A stretch of 64,000 bases of DNA, taken from contig NW_019091490.1 in the NCBI RefSeq assembly GCF_001949145.1, positions 659,008 to 723,007 on the forward strand, written 5' to 3'. The position numbers were made by a program, and so were the translations under genes. A model generated the notes under the pieces. It was not told where the DNA came from. It searched no databases and saw only the letters and a list, made by a program, of their open reading frames with translations. Origin of the DNA: Acanthaster planci. Taxonomy: Eukaryota; Echinodermata; Asteroidea; Valvatida; Acanthasteridae. Within the stretch, counting starts at the first letter, position 1; each line of letters starts with the position of its first letter. Below are positions 13,201-24,636 of the stretch, in pieces.

Positions 13201-13526
13201 CTTCAGCCAAGCAACTCGGCCGCAGCTCTGAAGACGGAAATGGAGAAAGAACGACCACTGAACATGTGGCGACTGACTGTCTCAAAGATATCAATCTTGA
13301 GTTTTCAAACCGCCTACAAGCCACAGAAAGGCCTCACCGGCAACCAAACGGTTTTGAGAGTGGGCATCAGCCCAGAGGAGATTCAAAAAGAACCGTGGGT
13401 GACTGCACTGCACAAACTGAAGTTAGCCCGGGAAAGCTGACTGTTGGCAAAGGTAATGCAACCCTTGTGAAGTCGCTCGTGTCCTGTGACTACAGCAGCG
13501 GCGACAGCGATGGATCGGCGGATTAA
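10226..13526 (+). CDS. YJU2B: Splicing factor YJU2B (CCDC130), Yju2/Saf4 family
   Basis: Five exons join in phase: 10226-10418, 10853-11056, 11619-11791, 12101-12239 and 12712-13526 (stop TGA or TAA at 13524-13526). With an upstream Met the protein is 508 residues, longer than the roughly 400 of vertebrate CCDC130, mostly through a longer Ser/Lys-rich tail. The N-terminal half is highly conserved: YYPPDFDP, SHPLRERAKRLSEGI, RFEMPYNIWC, GVRYNAEKTKVGNYYTTP and a downstream CHLC. The two CxxC pairs (WCGGCGN and CHLCDN) match the zinc-binding site of the family. Known relatives act in the spliceosome around catalytic activation. Here that role is inferred from homology. The last exon is charged and Ser-rich, as in relatives. 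The first acceptor at 10223-10225 has a poor, G-rich tract, so the exon could instead begin slightly later. Confidence 0.93.
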
Positions 13527-14960
13527 ATGCCAGAAACTTATACATTCTCTGTCTTCATTATCAAAGTGGAGCACCACTTTAAAATTCTTCAGCACCGACT
13601 CGAACTGTCCAGAATCGTGCACACTTTCTTTATTGGCCATTGAAATACTGTGTTGATTCTTGAATACGAGTGCTTACAACACTCCCAATGCTTATCCCCC
13701 AAAATATCTAGATGTATTTCCTGCTTGTGAGTCAACATCAGAAATTTTGCGCATTGAGACCTGGTTCTGTGATGGTGGACGCGCAGTTTCTGGATCGGTA
13801 GAGAAAGCATGGATTAGGTGCAGTGATTTAGAGCTGTGTACAACGTAAAGTGATGGAGGTGTTGGATGTCAACCTTTCAAACTGATAAACACTGGGCAAA
13901 GCCCAAGGCTGCCCGTTATTTCCTTTTTTCCCCTGAATTTCAGTTGCATGCCTGCTCACGAATTCCGAAGTGCTGATTTTGGAAATGGCTCAAATATCCT
14001 TTCCGTGAGAAAAAAAAAAAAACCTATGAAAGATGCGCTCTGAAAATATATCCTTTGGTTTTTCTATTTATCTCACATACAAGAGTTCTCTGGGCAAGTT
14101 CTTGGTATGGCCTCTTATAAAATTTGATGCACTTTTAATTTATCCTGCAAACACAATGATGTATGGAAAGTGCATTTTTGAAATGAATTGAGTTAGGATT
14201 TAGAAGAAAGACTGAGCACATGTAACCCCATCATAACAGCCCCCCAAACCCACATCTTTGCATTAACATTGCTGGCACATGTCTTGGCATAACAGTCGAT
14301 CATGATCTACAAGAAGTGGTCTAGTTTCACGCCGACAAACTTTAAAATGGTAAAATCTCAGATGACACAAAGTGTTTTTGTCAATTTTATTCATTACGTT
14401 TGAAAATGTATGTACACCCATATAAATACAGGTCTGGTAAATTAAACCATTTAAACTACAGAAGTCTGTGTAATGTAAACTGAGGAAAGTCTCCAGGTTT
14501 CCGATCATTTCCAAAGCATTTCTGGTCTGTGTGTCCCTCTCTATTACACTCAAAAGAAAAAAAAAAGCTGGATTCAAATTAGTTCTGGAAGCTGCTATTA
14601 ACTTTTGCCAGTTCTATATGTTATGTGGGATGGAATATCTCCAAAGTGTTGCCATTTTTAAATAGTTACATGTGCAGTAGCAAGTTACTTTCTTTTTTGG
14701 GGGGGGCATTAAGACCTTTGGTCCTTGGGAACTTTTTTGTAGTTCTTGGGCATCTCTTGTATCTAAACAGTCGAGTGCGCATTTGTGCCATACAACAAGT
14801 CTTGGTGAGGGGAAAATTGTCCCCAAATACAGAATTTGAGGCTTATTTACAATATTACATGTAGTTATTTTGACCTTTTTTCGTGTAAGTTCACAACAGA
14901 CCATTGTATATTTTTTTCACAACCTGATGGCACACTGTCAAATGAAAACATCCCATCAAC

Positions 14961-14966
14961 AATAAA
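14961..14966 (+). terminator. Candidate YJU2B polyadenylation signal
   Basis: This AATAAA is the first perfect hexamer I see downstream of the stop, about 1.4 kb away. A weaker ATTAAA lies near 14446. The cleavage site is not known. Confidence 0.35.
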
Positions 14967-16477
14967 AATGTGTAGAGTGTGTACACAAGAATTTTGGAAC
15001 TTTAAAACTACTCATTCAGCGAGAGGCAGTTTTTCCATGTTGTGAACAGCACACACTCAAATTCCACTCAAATTCAACTACCTGAGAACTTACTCACCAA
15101 AATGCAAATTCAACCGACAAAATTTTAAAAAAAGAGGAAATTTCAAAAAGCTTCTGTTGACTATTACTTTTATGTTAAGTACAGCATCATCTAGATATGT
15201 CATTTGAAGTGGGAAATGTTTCCCTGGAAATGCATAGCGTCCTTGGTTTGTGTGCCCAAACAACCTGACATGAGTGACCTCTGGTATTTTTTTGCCCAAC
15301 TCACACCGAAGTCTGTAAACTGGTTTGAAAATGGGTGAAAAACAATGTGAATGCTCCTTTTTCACAGGCATTTGGCGACAATATCAAGGTTTTCTCCCCA
15401 CTGTTCACTATGGCACACTTTGTGGTCAGACTGTGACCCCCGGTCAAGGGCATGAGATATGGACTTCATCTCAACTGAACCTTGAATTAAAATTTAACCT
15501 TCACTCAACACACGCCCATTGGACTGGGTCTGGGCGTTGCTAGAAAACAAGGGGGCCTCATGAAGAAATCGAAGGACCTTAAGGACCTTCATTTATAAGC
15601 TGCACTGAGGACTTCATAACCTCATGTGCGTGCCAAGTATTAAACAGAACCTTAAGTGCTGATGCACTTCACTGCACTGACCTTACATACCCAGTGTGGA
15701 CTTGTGAACAAAAGATGTCCACACGATGCAGGAAAGGGAGATGTTCTGTGGACTTACACATGTCCACGGGACGTTTCTCCTCTGAAAAAGAACTTTAGAA
15801 GCATTTTGGGGTAGGGGTCATCTGTCGTAAAAGGGAGAGGAATAGCCAAGGAAACCTTGTACAAAAAGATAGCTGAAAATCGTGTTCCCAGTTCAAGAAA
15901 AACAAGTACTGACTATTTTCACCGAGTTTTCTCAACTGCACGAAGAGAAAGGAATGTCCACACTAGGTATGTAAGGTAAGTATGTGTGTTTGTGAGAGTT
16001 ACAATAGAACCTCATGAATGTTAAGGCCTGCAAATAAGATGCACAACTCCCTAAATTCAATACAAAACAGCTCTTCAAAATTTAATGAGGGCACTCCACT
16101 TAACGAGGTTCTGTAAGTTACAGCCTACATGGGTCATCAGAACGTGCCTCAAATAACGCCGTGATAATTATAGCTCCTCGTAACATCATAATTGAATGAA
16201 AAAAAATAAAATGGAGATGACTGGATGCAGGGATGAACTGCGTGCCGGCTCTACAGCACTGAAACCCCTCCAAGCAAAACGAGGCACTTAATATTACAAG
16301 GAATGAGGCTGTCTGGCACTAATTCTAGTGCGAGTATTGATAACAACTTCCCTGTGTCATTTGCACATGTAAACTTCATGACAGAATGTATCACAGCCTC
16401 GCTTAACAGCACATGGGCAACTGGGCTTTCGCTGCAGTTTGTGAGTCAGCCTGAATCCCATGTCAGGACGTTCTATC

Positions 16478-16726
16478 CTGGGGTCAATATCATAGAGCTG
16501 CTTAAGCACAAAATTTTCTTAAGCGCAAAAAAAGCCTTGCTTAAAAAACAAAGGTTACCAGCTCCAACTCTGATTGTCATGCTAACCAAAACACAGCTAA
16601 ATATGATCCAAACACAATGTACATGTACATCACATGGAATTTTGCCTGGTTACCTAATTTATTAAGCAAGGTTTTCTCGTGCTAAGCAAATTTTGTGCTT
16701 AAGCAGCTCTATGAAATTGGCCCCAG
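16478..16726. repeat. Foldback MITE-like element
   Basis: Terminal inverted repeats of about 70 bp begin CTGGGG and continue CATAGAGCTGCTTAAGCACA. The right arm ends TTAAGCAGCTCTATGA, then TTGGCCCCAG. Inner parts of the arms also pair (CCTTGCTTAA / TTAAGCAAGG, then GGTTACCAG / CTGGTTACC). It has no coding capacity, which suits a non-autonomous DNA transposon. Confidence 0.8.
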
Positions 16727-17149
16727 TTTAATATCACAGGCTTCTGACGTTCTGTTGACCTTCCAATTGTTAACACTCCGGGCACGGTGTTCAGAAGTGC
16801 GTCAACATTTTAAATCTTCTTCCAATCAATCTAAAAGTTTAGCAAGAGTTAACCCTACAAGCAGATCGTAACGAGTAAAAAACCAAGCAGTTGGAAAACG
16901 GTTTGAACAATTACGACAAAACATGTACCTGTACATTTTAATGCCACATTTCAAATACGTTTTGATACATCAGTTCCAATTGTACAGCCGTAAAACCCCC
17001 ATATTTTTAATAACCTTTGGCCGAGTGGACGCAACGCTATCAAATTATTCTTGTCCGATCCACTATGTGCATTCTCGGAAGTCCAAACACTGACATTTCT
17101 CATCCAATACGGGCAAACTAGCTACATACTGTACAGAGAAATCGACTGG

Positions 17150-17215
17150 AGCAGGATTTGAACCTGGGACCTCAGCGACAGATTTCCAGGGTTCTTACCA
17201 CTTAGTTCGTCAATA
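17150..17215 (-). repeat. tRNA-derived SINE-like stretch
   Basis: On the minus strand a B-box-like GGTTCAAATCC (17154-17164) lies about 26 bases downstream of an A-box-like TGGTAAGAAC (17191-17200). These are the two internal RNA polymerase III promoter boxes. The flanking sequence does not fold into a full tRNA by eye, so this is more likely a SINE head or a tRNA relic than a functional tRNA gene. Confidence 0.45.
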
Positions 17216-18011
17216 TCTTTGGTATGTGGGTGCTAGCCACAAGCCAATTTACTCAACATGATGGGAAGTTTCTTTCAGTTTCTGTTCCCTCATAGGACCA
17301 GCGATAGAGAGTGCACTAAGTACATTAATGTTTTTCAATGCAAAGAGATTCAGGCTTGGCACTTGGCATGCAGGTGTAGACACTCGCTAGAGGTACGTCT
17401 GTGCAGTGTCAATTCAAACTCACACATGGTTTGTTGTTACAGTCATCTGACGTTCATGGCCTCATGCGCGTCAGCCGGGGGGGAATTGATCATGTCAATG
17501 GAAAGAGTACACATGCTCGGCTGACCTGTTTTCAGCAAAATGAGCATTTCGTGAGAACGCATGCCCCACTTTCACAGAACTGATGTCAAAAAATGACCGC
17601 GCGACATTAATTAAACAACCCTGAAGGTTCAAGCAGGGTAAAAAAAATTCGCTGTAACAATGTCGGAGAAAGTGTGTGTGGGGGGGGGAGATTCTAACAC
17701 CCCCCCCCTGCTCTTTTAGGACAAAGCCCATGTGAAAGAGGGCCCACTGTATCCCTTTGAATGTGAAAGACGCCAGTCCATTGCCAAACCAAATGGCAAT
17801 TTTATGCACAGAGCAGATGAACCACTTCTGTCGCGAGTTTTCCAGACCTTGCATTATTTAGGAAAACCCTTTCCCCTGAACGATTCGACTGCAAAATACG
17901 CAGCGGGTCAATTTTGCAGGCATTTTTTGGCTATGAACTGATTTCCAATACCTCTGGGATGCTCACTTTTAACCATTGATATCTAAATTACATATTCATT
18001 AGTTGTTACAA

Positions 18012-18017
18012 TTTATT
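18012..18017 (-). terminator. Candidate PAIP1 polyadenylation signal
   Basis: AATAAA on the minus strand (TTTATT on plus) lies about 115 bp beyond the PAIP1 stop codon. This would give a short 3'UTR. Confidence 0.5.
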
Positions 18018-18132
18018 CATTACATCACTTCAATCATCCAATCTTCACATGGAAGCATGTCAACAATGCTTGAATGTTGTTCAATATTTTAACTTCTTCT
18101 TTTACATATTCATGTTACTCGTGGGTTATTCA

Positions 18133-21100
18133 TCAGTGGTCTCCTTGTCCCGTTTCGATTAGAAAGTCGCTGAATGCTTTCTGGATTTCAGCATCAAGCT
18201 CATCAAGGTCGTCGGCGTAGCTGCAAGGAACGATGAAAAGAATGGTTTAGATCCACTGCCCCCACCCGATATGCCACTGCTTTTCATCTGATCAAAGCCG
18301 AAAATACTGACAACTTGTCCTTCTCGATTTTGCAGATCTTCGAGAATAAAGATATGAATATTCCACAATCGATCAAAATACCCAAATATGCGACTCATCG
18401 GCAGAGCAGTAGTTCAGGTGCAGATGTACATGTACGAAGTGTGGGGGTACAGTAATCCCAATCATTTAAGTTTTGTATCTACAGTGATGACATTATGCCA
18501 CTGTCGCTCAGTGCTGTGTCTTTTCTTTATGACCCGGACTCACTCAAGTTCTGCAGCGGGCTCCTGCTGGTAGTGACTAGGATCCCAGTCGTACTCGGCG
18601 TACGGGTCGGCCGTTGATGACGGCGCGTAGTCGGTGTAGGGGTCAGCCGAGCCGTCGTCTTCCGTAGTCTGGTAATACGCCCAGTTCTCCAAATCACCGT
18701 CATACTCATCTCCGAAGCCTTCAAGAAAATGCAGAAAAGAAGCAAATTTGATGTAAAAATTCATCCAAGGCTTCAAGAAAAATGAAAAAAAAAAAAATCA
18801 TGTATCTCTCTACTTTTCAGTACTGACCTCATAAAGAGGGCAACGCCAACATTTCAACCCTAACTGTCAATCCCCCAAACAAGTGATGGACCAAGGACTG
18901 TTTGGTTTAAGTAGTGCTGGGCTCATCTAGACCTAAGGTCATGAGGAGAATCTTGTGGTGAATAAGACTCATTTTACTCCTTCAAGTGACCACTGCCTCT
19001 GCTACAAGACGGATTACACTGTGACATTTCATCGGTTGAAAACTGTTTCAGTGATGTATTTCCGACGTTTATGACCGATGAACTCGGTCGAAGACATCCC
19101 CAATACATCCCTTCTTGTTGCCCGAGGTACCACTTGACCCCCCAAGCGTGCCGAACCTCCCCAGACCACACCAAAGCAGGTGGCCAGTGTGTAATGGGAC
19201 GTACCTGCCTCGGCCGCTGAGATGACTTTACCCTGTGAATCATAGAATACTGGCTGGTTCTGTTGAAGAAAATATAAATGTAAGATGATAGAGAATTGCC
19301 AATCTCTCAATAGAGTGCCGAAGTGGATATGTCCCGTGCACAATTAGTGTGTAAAAGGCATTAGTGCGAGAACCAGCGCGTGAACCAGCACGCGCGCGTA
19401 CTCCCTTCGTTTGCACTGCACTTTCTGGTTCACAGTGACGTCACACTTCGGTACTCTGTGGCCGTACATCTGATGTAACAACTGTGTGCTGTCTGCACAT
19501 GGTGAAATAAAAATTTTGCTTCCATTTACACAGCACCTGAAATAGGTGTAGGTAGGGTGGGTTGGGTGTGTGGGTGGTTCGATGGGTTGGAGGGTGAAGT
19601 TGTGGGTGGTTGAGTGGGTGGTGGGTTCGTGCATGCATGGGTGGATGGGTGCATGGGTAGGTAAGATTTGTTTGTCACTCTTTTGTTGACACTGATTCAG
19701 TGCGTAGCTATCTATGACTGGTTAAAAAATGCAAGAGAGGTCAAATGGCACTTGTTACACTCGGAAGGGTCCTCACTGCGTGCCTGAGTAAGTCCGTCAA
19801 GTCTTCTGGGACCACATTCCCACTACAGCAGACAATAGTAGAGATAAGCAACATCGCTACCATTTTGACTTACGCTGAACATGGCAGGTGCGGTGTCTCC
19901 ACCGCCCGACATGTAACCGCTGCTGCCAGCAGGTGGCGGGGCCGTGGTGCTACCGCTGTAGGATGCCCCACTGCCTTGCCCCCACCGCTTCGCCCGCAGC
20001 TCAATTAGCTGCAGCCACAGCTCCCGCACGTTCCTGGAGGGGGAAACGATGAACCACATCAACGAATGCCTCTGGCAAAAACATGCAAACTGTTCTACGA
20101 AAACAAACGTCTGACGGCGCCGGATCTTTTCCGCGAGAAAGTCTTGCTCTTCTTCAAGTGGGAACTTTCCGTTACAGGAAACAAGAAATAGGCTTCTATT
20201 TCCCGACAGACTTTGAAATAATAAATTAACAGCTGGAATTTTGATAACCCTTCACACAGACCAACCGTGGGGATAGTCTGTTCCATGAAACTAAACACTG
20301 GCAACTGACACGGCATTCTATTCTGTCGTTGAAATGGAACAGGGCAAAATGCATGCATCTGATTTCTGAGTGAATGTAAGCACCATCTAAAGAGCAGCCA
20401 CGACATACAAGCTTGAATGCTTGCTTTTTCGTTTTTTTTCAATGCACATAAAGTCACTTACTTGTCGACGGCCTGATTCGTGACGTACTGTCTGGCTTTC
20501 AGGAATATTTTGCTCAGCTGTTCAGAACTCGTCTTGTTGTTCTGCTCCCTGTCGTAATCTTCAATTTCTTTCCCTGAGAGCTGAGAGAATTTTTCAGAGA
20601 CACATTATCCTACCTGAACTCATTTGGAAACTCAAGAATGCACGCTCAAAATTTAACTACAAATGTTCTGACCGGTGGAGCACAGAGTAACTAAGTGAAT
20701 ACGTCACGTGCAAAAATTACATGTGTAAAAGGCATTAGGGTGAGAACCAGCGCATCCCACCGTGCGCGCGTATTCCATTCGGCTGCACAATGACATCATA
20801 TGCTGCTGCTCAACATAACCCTTACTTTGATAAGATTTTAAGTTTGACTACAATGCCTGGGCTAAGGTGCGGGCATTGGACTGTTTGATGATCACTCTCC
20901 ATAATACTTGGGAAATGCCTAGTTTCTTTCTCTCAACCAACTTCACAATCGTTGCAAAATCTTGGTCAGTTGGTCGAGGCCTTTGTCAGGCGGGTTGGTT
21001 TACCAGCCTCCCCCATAAAAAATCTCAAACATGCCCACTCCCCCCCCCCCCGTGAAAATTTTACGATCCCCTGAAGCGTTTGACATCAATTAAGACAATC

Positions 21101-24100
21101 CTTTCCCTGGTCATACCTTTAGAAGTAGGCCGAGACATTTCAGGTTTTCGTCGCTGGCACTGTTAAGTAGAGTGTCCATGAGCTCACTCAGAGCTACACG
21201 GTATACATCTATCCTCTGGGGTCCCTTTGCTTCTGGCACATGAACCTGCAAAGCACAAGAAATGTCCCATTTTAAACATGCCTGAAATGCCACTGCATAA
21301 TACAGACACGTTGGTTAAGCTCAATGAAAACTTCAGTCTCATTGTATGCACCGTTGACTCGTCATGGGGACATTCACAGCGACGGAATATGACAGACATG
21401 TGGCAATTACTGCACAAAGATAAGCCACTGGGATGCCTCTGCAGAGACGGAATTGACAGGGGGACAAGAGGGAGCCTGGGAGAGGTGCTGAAGGAGTTGG
21501 GAGGGGGGGGAGTACTGCACGCCGTGAAGGTCGTACCTCTGATATGAGAAACAACTCGGCGAGGAACATGGTGGCCCCGTGTAACCTTGTCAGCTTGTTG
21601 GGGTCCCTGGCCATGGCTTCTCTGCTTTCAACAGCCTCTTTGACTCTGTCGAAAAATGCAAAAAAAGATGCTGCCAGACTGGAAATGAACAAGGCATGAC
21701 TTGGTCCAGCCTGGCTATCCTTTGCAGCAGTGTTGCAGTCTGGACCGCGGCGCCAGCCGATACAAGACCAGACACTACACAAGTCACATGCGACAGGGTG
21801 AGCAATGGCAAAGGAATGATTTGGGTTCCAACAGAGGGTTTTCGTGGCTGTCATCTTGCAGACAGGTGCTTTTGTTCCACAGGGTATGCACAAAGGCAGT
21901 TTCCCTGTGGAACAAAACAACTGCCCTGCAAGATGGCTACCATGCAAAGCCTCTCTTCACTTGAATAGCTTGTGACTTGAATTCAGATAGAAGGTCTTGA
22001 GCTGGTCTTGTGAGGTTTTGCTAGGGTCCTCATTACAACAATGCTTAATGGCAATAAAAGTTGAGTCCTTGTCCAAGTCCGCATGCAAGTAGACTTCAGA
22101 TACAAGGCAGTCTAGTATGAAGGAATCACGAATAAGTACCAAGGTTATTGCATATGGAGTATTTTCAACAATATGAGCATTTGAGTGCACAGATTGCTAT
22201 AGCTGCAACGAACACTGAAGAATCAGATTTGAATCAAGTTTTTTTTCCCCTCTTCACCAAGAGATGTACACGAGGATACTGGCGCGACTTGAGGAAAAGG
22301 TTGGACAAGGCTGGTACCCTGGCTTCATGTTCTGCCGAGGATGCGACGAAATGGATGTCGGGAGCATCGTCAGCACGCGTGAAATGTTGCGATTGGGAGC
22401 AATGGAAGGAACAACACGGACATGCTCCTAATGAGGAATGTGCGCCCATGTAATAATCTGGGACGTCATAGGCGTACCTTTGATTAATATGGCTACGGAA
22501 TTTGGTAATGGCTGGTGGAAGTTCTAGGTGGGAGATGAGGTAGTCACAGGCCCTTGCACCGGTGTATCTGAAGTTGGGCTCCAGCACAGACTACAGACAA
22601 GCAAAACAGTTAAAAATCTTCACATTAAATTTAACAATTCGGACCGATCTGTTTTCTGTTACTGTCTTGCAACTACCGAACAGCTTGGGACTTGGCAGTT
22701 CCAGCTTCTAGACTGGTTTAGAGTTATAAAATATGCAAAATGTAACTATCGAAATAAGGCCAACGCCTTACCGCTGTGTTCCTGAGCTCGGACATCGTCC
22801 CTCACATTTTTGTGCACATTTGGTCGAAAATTAATCGTGTACACATTCAGTTGAAAATAAAATTTGCCGTGTGCACTCCAAGTCCAAAACAACAGTGTCC
22901 ACATTGAGTCACTTGGTCAACGCAAGAAACGTTACAACTGCAATATAAGTCTGCACTTGCGGAAGCCTGGTCAGGGGTGAGATTTGTCCGGAGTTTTGGC
23001 AAAAATGTATTCAGCACTTACAGATTTTTCTGTCTGGCACTAAACTGCCAGATCTGGAAGTAGTATTTTCCAAATTTTTCACAAAAGTAAATGCAGGACT
23101 CTTGTGTTTAATGTTACTCCCCCTGGAATGAAACAGAATTCTACTGAACAGTGGGGGTATAAGGTGTTGAACTGTAAGAACTCGGCATCACTTGTAAAAA
23201 ACTGGACATGTACTATGCATTGCTACTGGCCGCATTTATGGAAAACTCGGGCACCATGAAATGTTTGCGATATGATCGATCGTGGTGGAGATCTTTGACT
23301 TGATAAAGGCTTGAAAAATCCATGGAAATTTTAGCGGCTCCAAAGTCAGGTGGAAAAAGAGGCAAGCAATGAGAAGACAAATATTAGGCCAAGGAAAAAA
23401 AGCGATGCTTCCGATTACATGCCTCTCAAAAATAGGGAACGTAGGTTGGAGATACTTTGGGGGGTACTTTTTTGTGCTGACTGAATGGGGATGAAAACTA
23501 GCAAAAACAAAAAGGCAAATTTTTCTAGGTTTGTTAATTTCCTCAAATCTTGCACCTGTTTTGCCACCGGCCAGTGCACCAGTGCACCTGTTTAGCCACA
23601 GCCCGAGTATTTGGGCACAGCCCTTTTTACCTGCTCAAAAATGATGTCGGCTATGAGGCCTAAATCTTTGTTGGACCTGACGGCTGCGTTGAGGTGCTCC
23701 ACCATAGACTTCATGTAGTCTTCAAACAACCCCGGGCTAACACTGAGACTGAACAGTACGTCCTTCACCATGGTGACAAAATCCGGCTCTGTGCTGCTGT
23801 TAAAATATGGGGGCTAAAACCAGACCCCAAAAAAACACAAAACAAATGGAGCAAGTCTGAGTGACAGACTATCATTGAATACAGTTTGACCAACACCGCC
23901 CAAAAAGGTGGATAGTTGGCCAATCTAGTTTACCGTTTGGATAGGGAAAGTGACACGACAATTTGTTCACGTTAACAGAGGGATATGTCTTGTGCGTCAA
24001 ACAAAAAAAGTAATTAGCAGGAGAGCAACTCGAACCATGTAACAATAAATGAGACACTAGTCCCTAAGATGAAGGAGCTGACAGACTTGGGGGTCAAACA

Positions 24101-24596
24101 AACCAGTAACGCGAAGTCGGATAAGTTTCTCGTCTTTGTTTTTTCAAGAAGATTGTGGGCAATTTTCTTTGAGGAGGGTGTGGAATTTTCAAAGATTGTG
24201 GATAGGCTTTCACGACTCTCTTTGAGAACTTTTTACCATATCCGACAAGTTTGCATTTTGAGTTGATAAGCATTTTGTTACAAATACCTAAAAAGTCAGA
24301 ATACATTCCAAATGTACCCACACAAAAACTTTAAAAAAAGGCACTCGTGAAAAAGCAGGCAGGAACGAGAAAACGTGTTATCATTTTACCCAGCCTTTTC
24401 ACTGACTGACCTGTTCGCTACCATTGGACCACTGCTGCGGCTGTGGTGCGGGGGCACCATTGACCCCTGGCCAAGGCTTGCCTGGCACAAACTCGGCAGG
24501 TCCAGAGTCAGACCACTGCTGCTGAGGCTGGGCAGGGTGACCCTCCCAGGCTGTCCCCGGCACAAAGGCTGGTGCGTCGGCAGATAAAGATTTCAT
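18133..24596 (-). CDS. PAIP1: Polyadenylate-binding protein-interacting protein 1 (PAIP1)
   Basis: Ten minus-strand exons join in phase: 24596-24411, 23813-23631, 22590-22478, 21645-21537, 21245-21117, 20580-20462, 20033-19874, 19259-19205, 18718-18544 and 18220-18133. The protein is 438 residues. Near the N-terminus LSADAPAFVPG fits the PAM2 motif that binds the MLLE domain of poly(A)-binding protein. The middle matches the PAIP1 MIF4G domain, including EPNFRYTGARACDYLISH, FLAELFLISE and LWLQLIELRAKRWG, then QPVFYDSQGK. The tail is acidic (YADDLDELDAEIQKAF), like the C-terminal PABP-binding region. PAIP1 bridges PABP and eIF4A/eIF3 in the cytoplasm to stimulate cap-dependent translation. The start is uncertain: the exon extends to an acceptor at 24637-24639 with no in-frame stop, so upstream exons could lengthen the N-terminus. 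The residues after the PAM2 motif are internally duplicated. Confidence 0.93.
19348..19443. repeat. Dispersed repeat in PAIP1 intron 7, copy 1
   Basis: It begins TGTGTAAAAGGCATTAG, continues GAGAACCAGCGC, and carries a GCGCGCGTA run, then TTCTGGTTCACA, which pairs with the start of the element. A related copy lies at 20723-20798 in the same gene. Confidence 0.6.
19545..19665. repeat. G-rich GGGT/GGTG low-complexity tract
   Basis: About 120 bp are made of imperfect TGGGTGG and GGGTTG units on the plus strand, inside a PAIP1 intron. In the transcribed PAIP1 pre-mRNA the strand is C-rich. Confidence 0.8.
20723..20798. repeat. Dispersed repeat upstream of PAIP1 exon 6, copy 2
   Basis: It shares TGTGTAAAAGGCATTAG, then GTGAGAACCAGCGC, with the copy at 19348. 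The two copies are in the same orientation. This one lies in the intron between exons 5 and 6. Confidence 0.6.
21846..21941. repeat. Small foldback repeat in PAIP1 intron 3
   Basis: Arms of about 39 bp (ATCTTGCAG ... TTTTGTTCCACAGGG and its reverse complement) flank a loop of about 18 bases. A related single arm (TTGTGGAACAAAAGCA followed by GCAAGATGG) is at about 5900-5935. Confidence 0.65.
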
Positions 24597-24636
24597 TTTC
24601 GTAGTGATTTGATCATCATAAAAGTTATCCCTACAT

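Larger units (their letters stand above)
13527..18011. other. YJU2B 3'UTR, then intergenic DNA with repeats
   Basis: No coding exon was recognised. The first 1.4 kb is the likely YJU2B 3'UTR. The rest contains a foldback element at 16478-16726 and a tRNA-like SINE stretch near 17150. The open frames are short and without family features. Confidence 0.5.

Noticed and set aside
17150-17215. Functional tRNA gene
   Set aside because: A- and B-box-like sequences are present, but I cannot draw a paired acceptor stem or a normal anticodon arm, so I list it only as SINE-like.
20573-20580. Second acceptor of PAIP1 exon 6, seven bases downstream
   Set aside because: Using it would shift the frame. 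The upstream AG gives Leu-Ser-Gly, matching Leu-Thr-Gly of human PAIP1.
22148-22453. 101-residue plus-strand open frame inside a PAIP1 intron
   Set aside because: It overlaps only intron sequence, has no acceptor/donor pair or homology, and is antisense to a confident gene.
24403-24410. Alternative PAIP1 exon 1 donor GTGAAA with acceptor at 23797
   Set aside because: It keeps phase, but the CAG/GTCAGT donor with the TTTTAG acceptor at 23814 is also in phase, has better consensus and adds a plausible linker.
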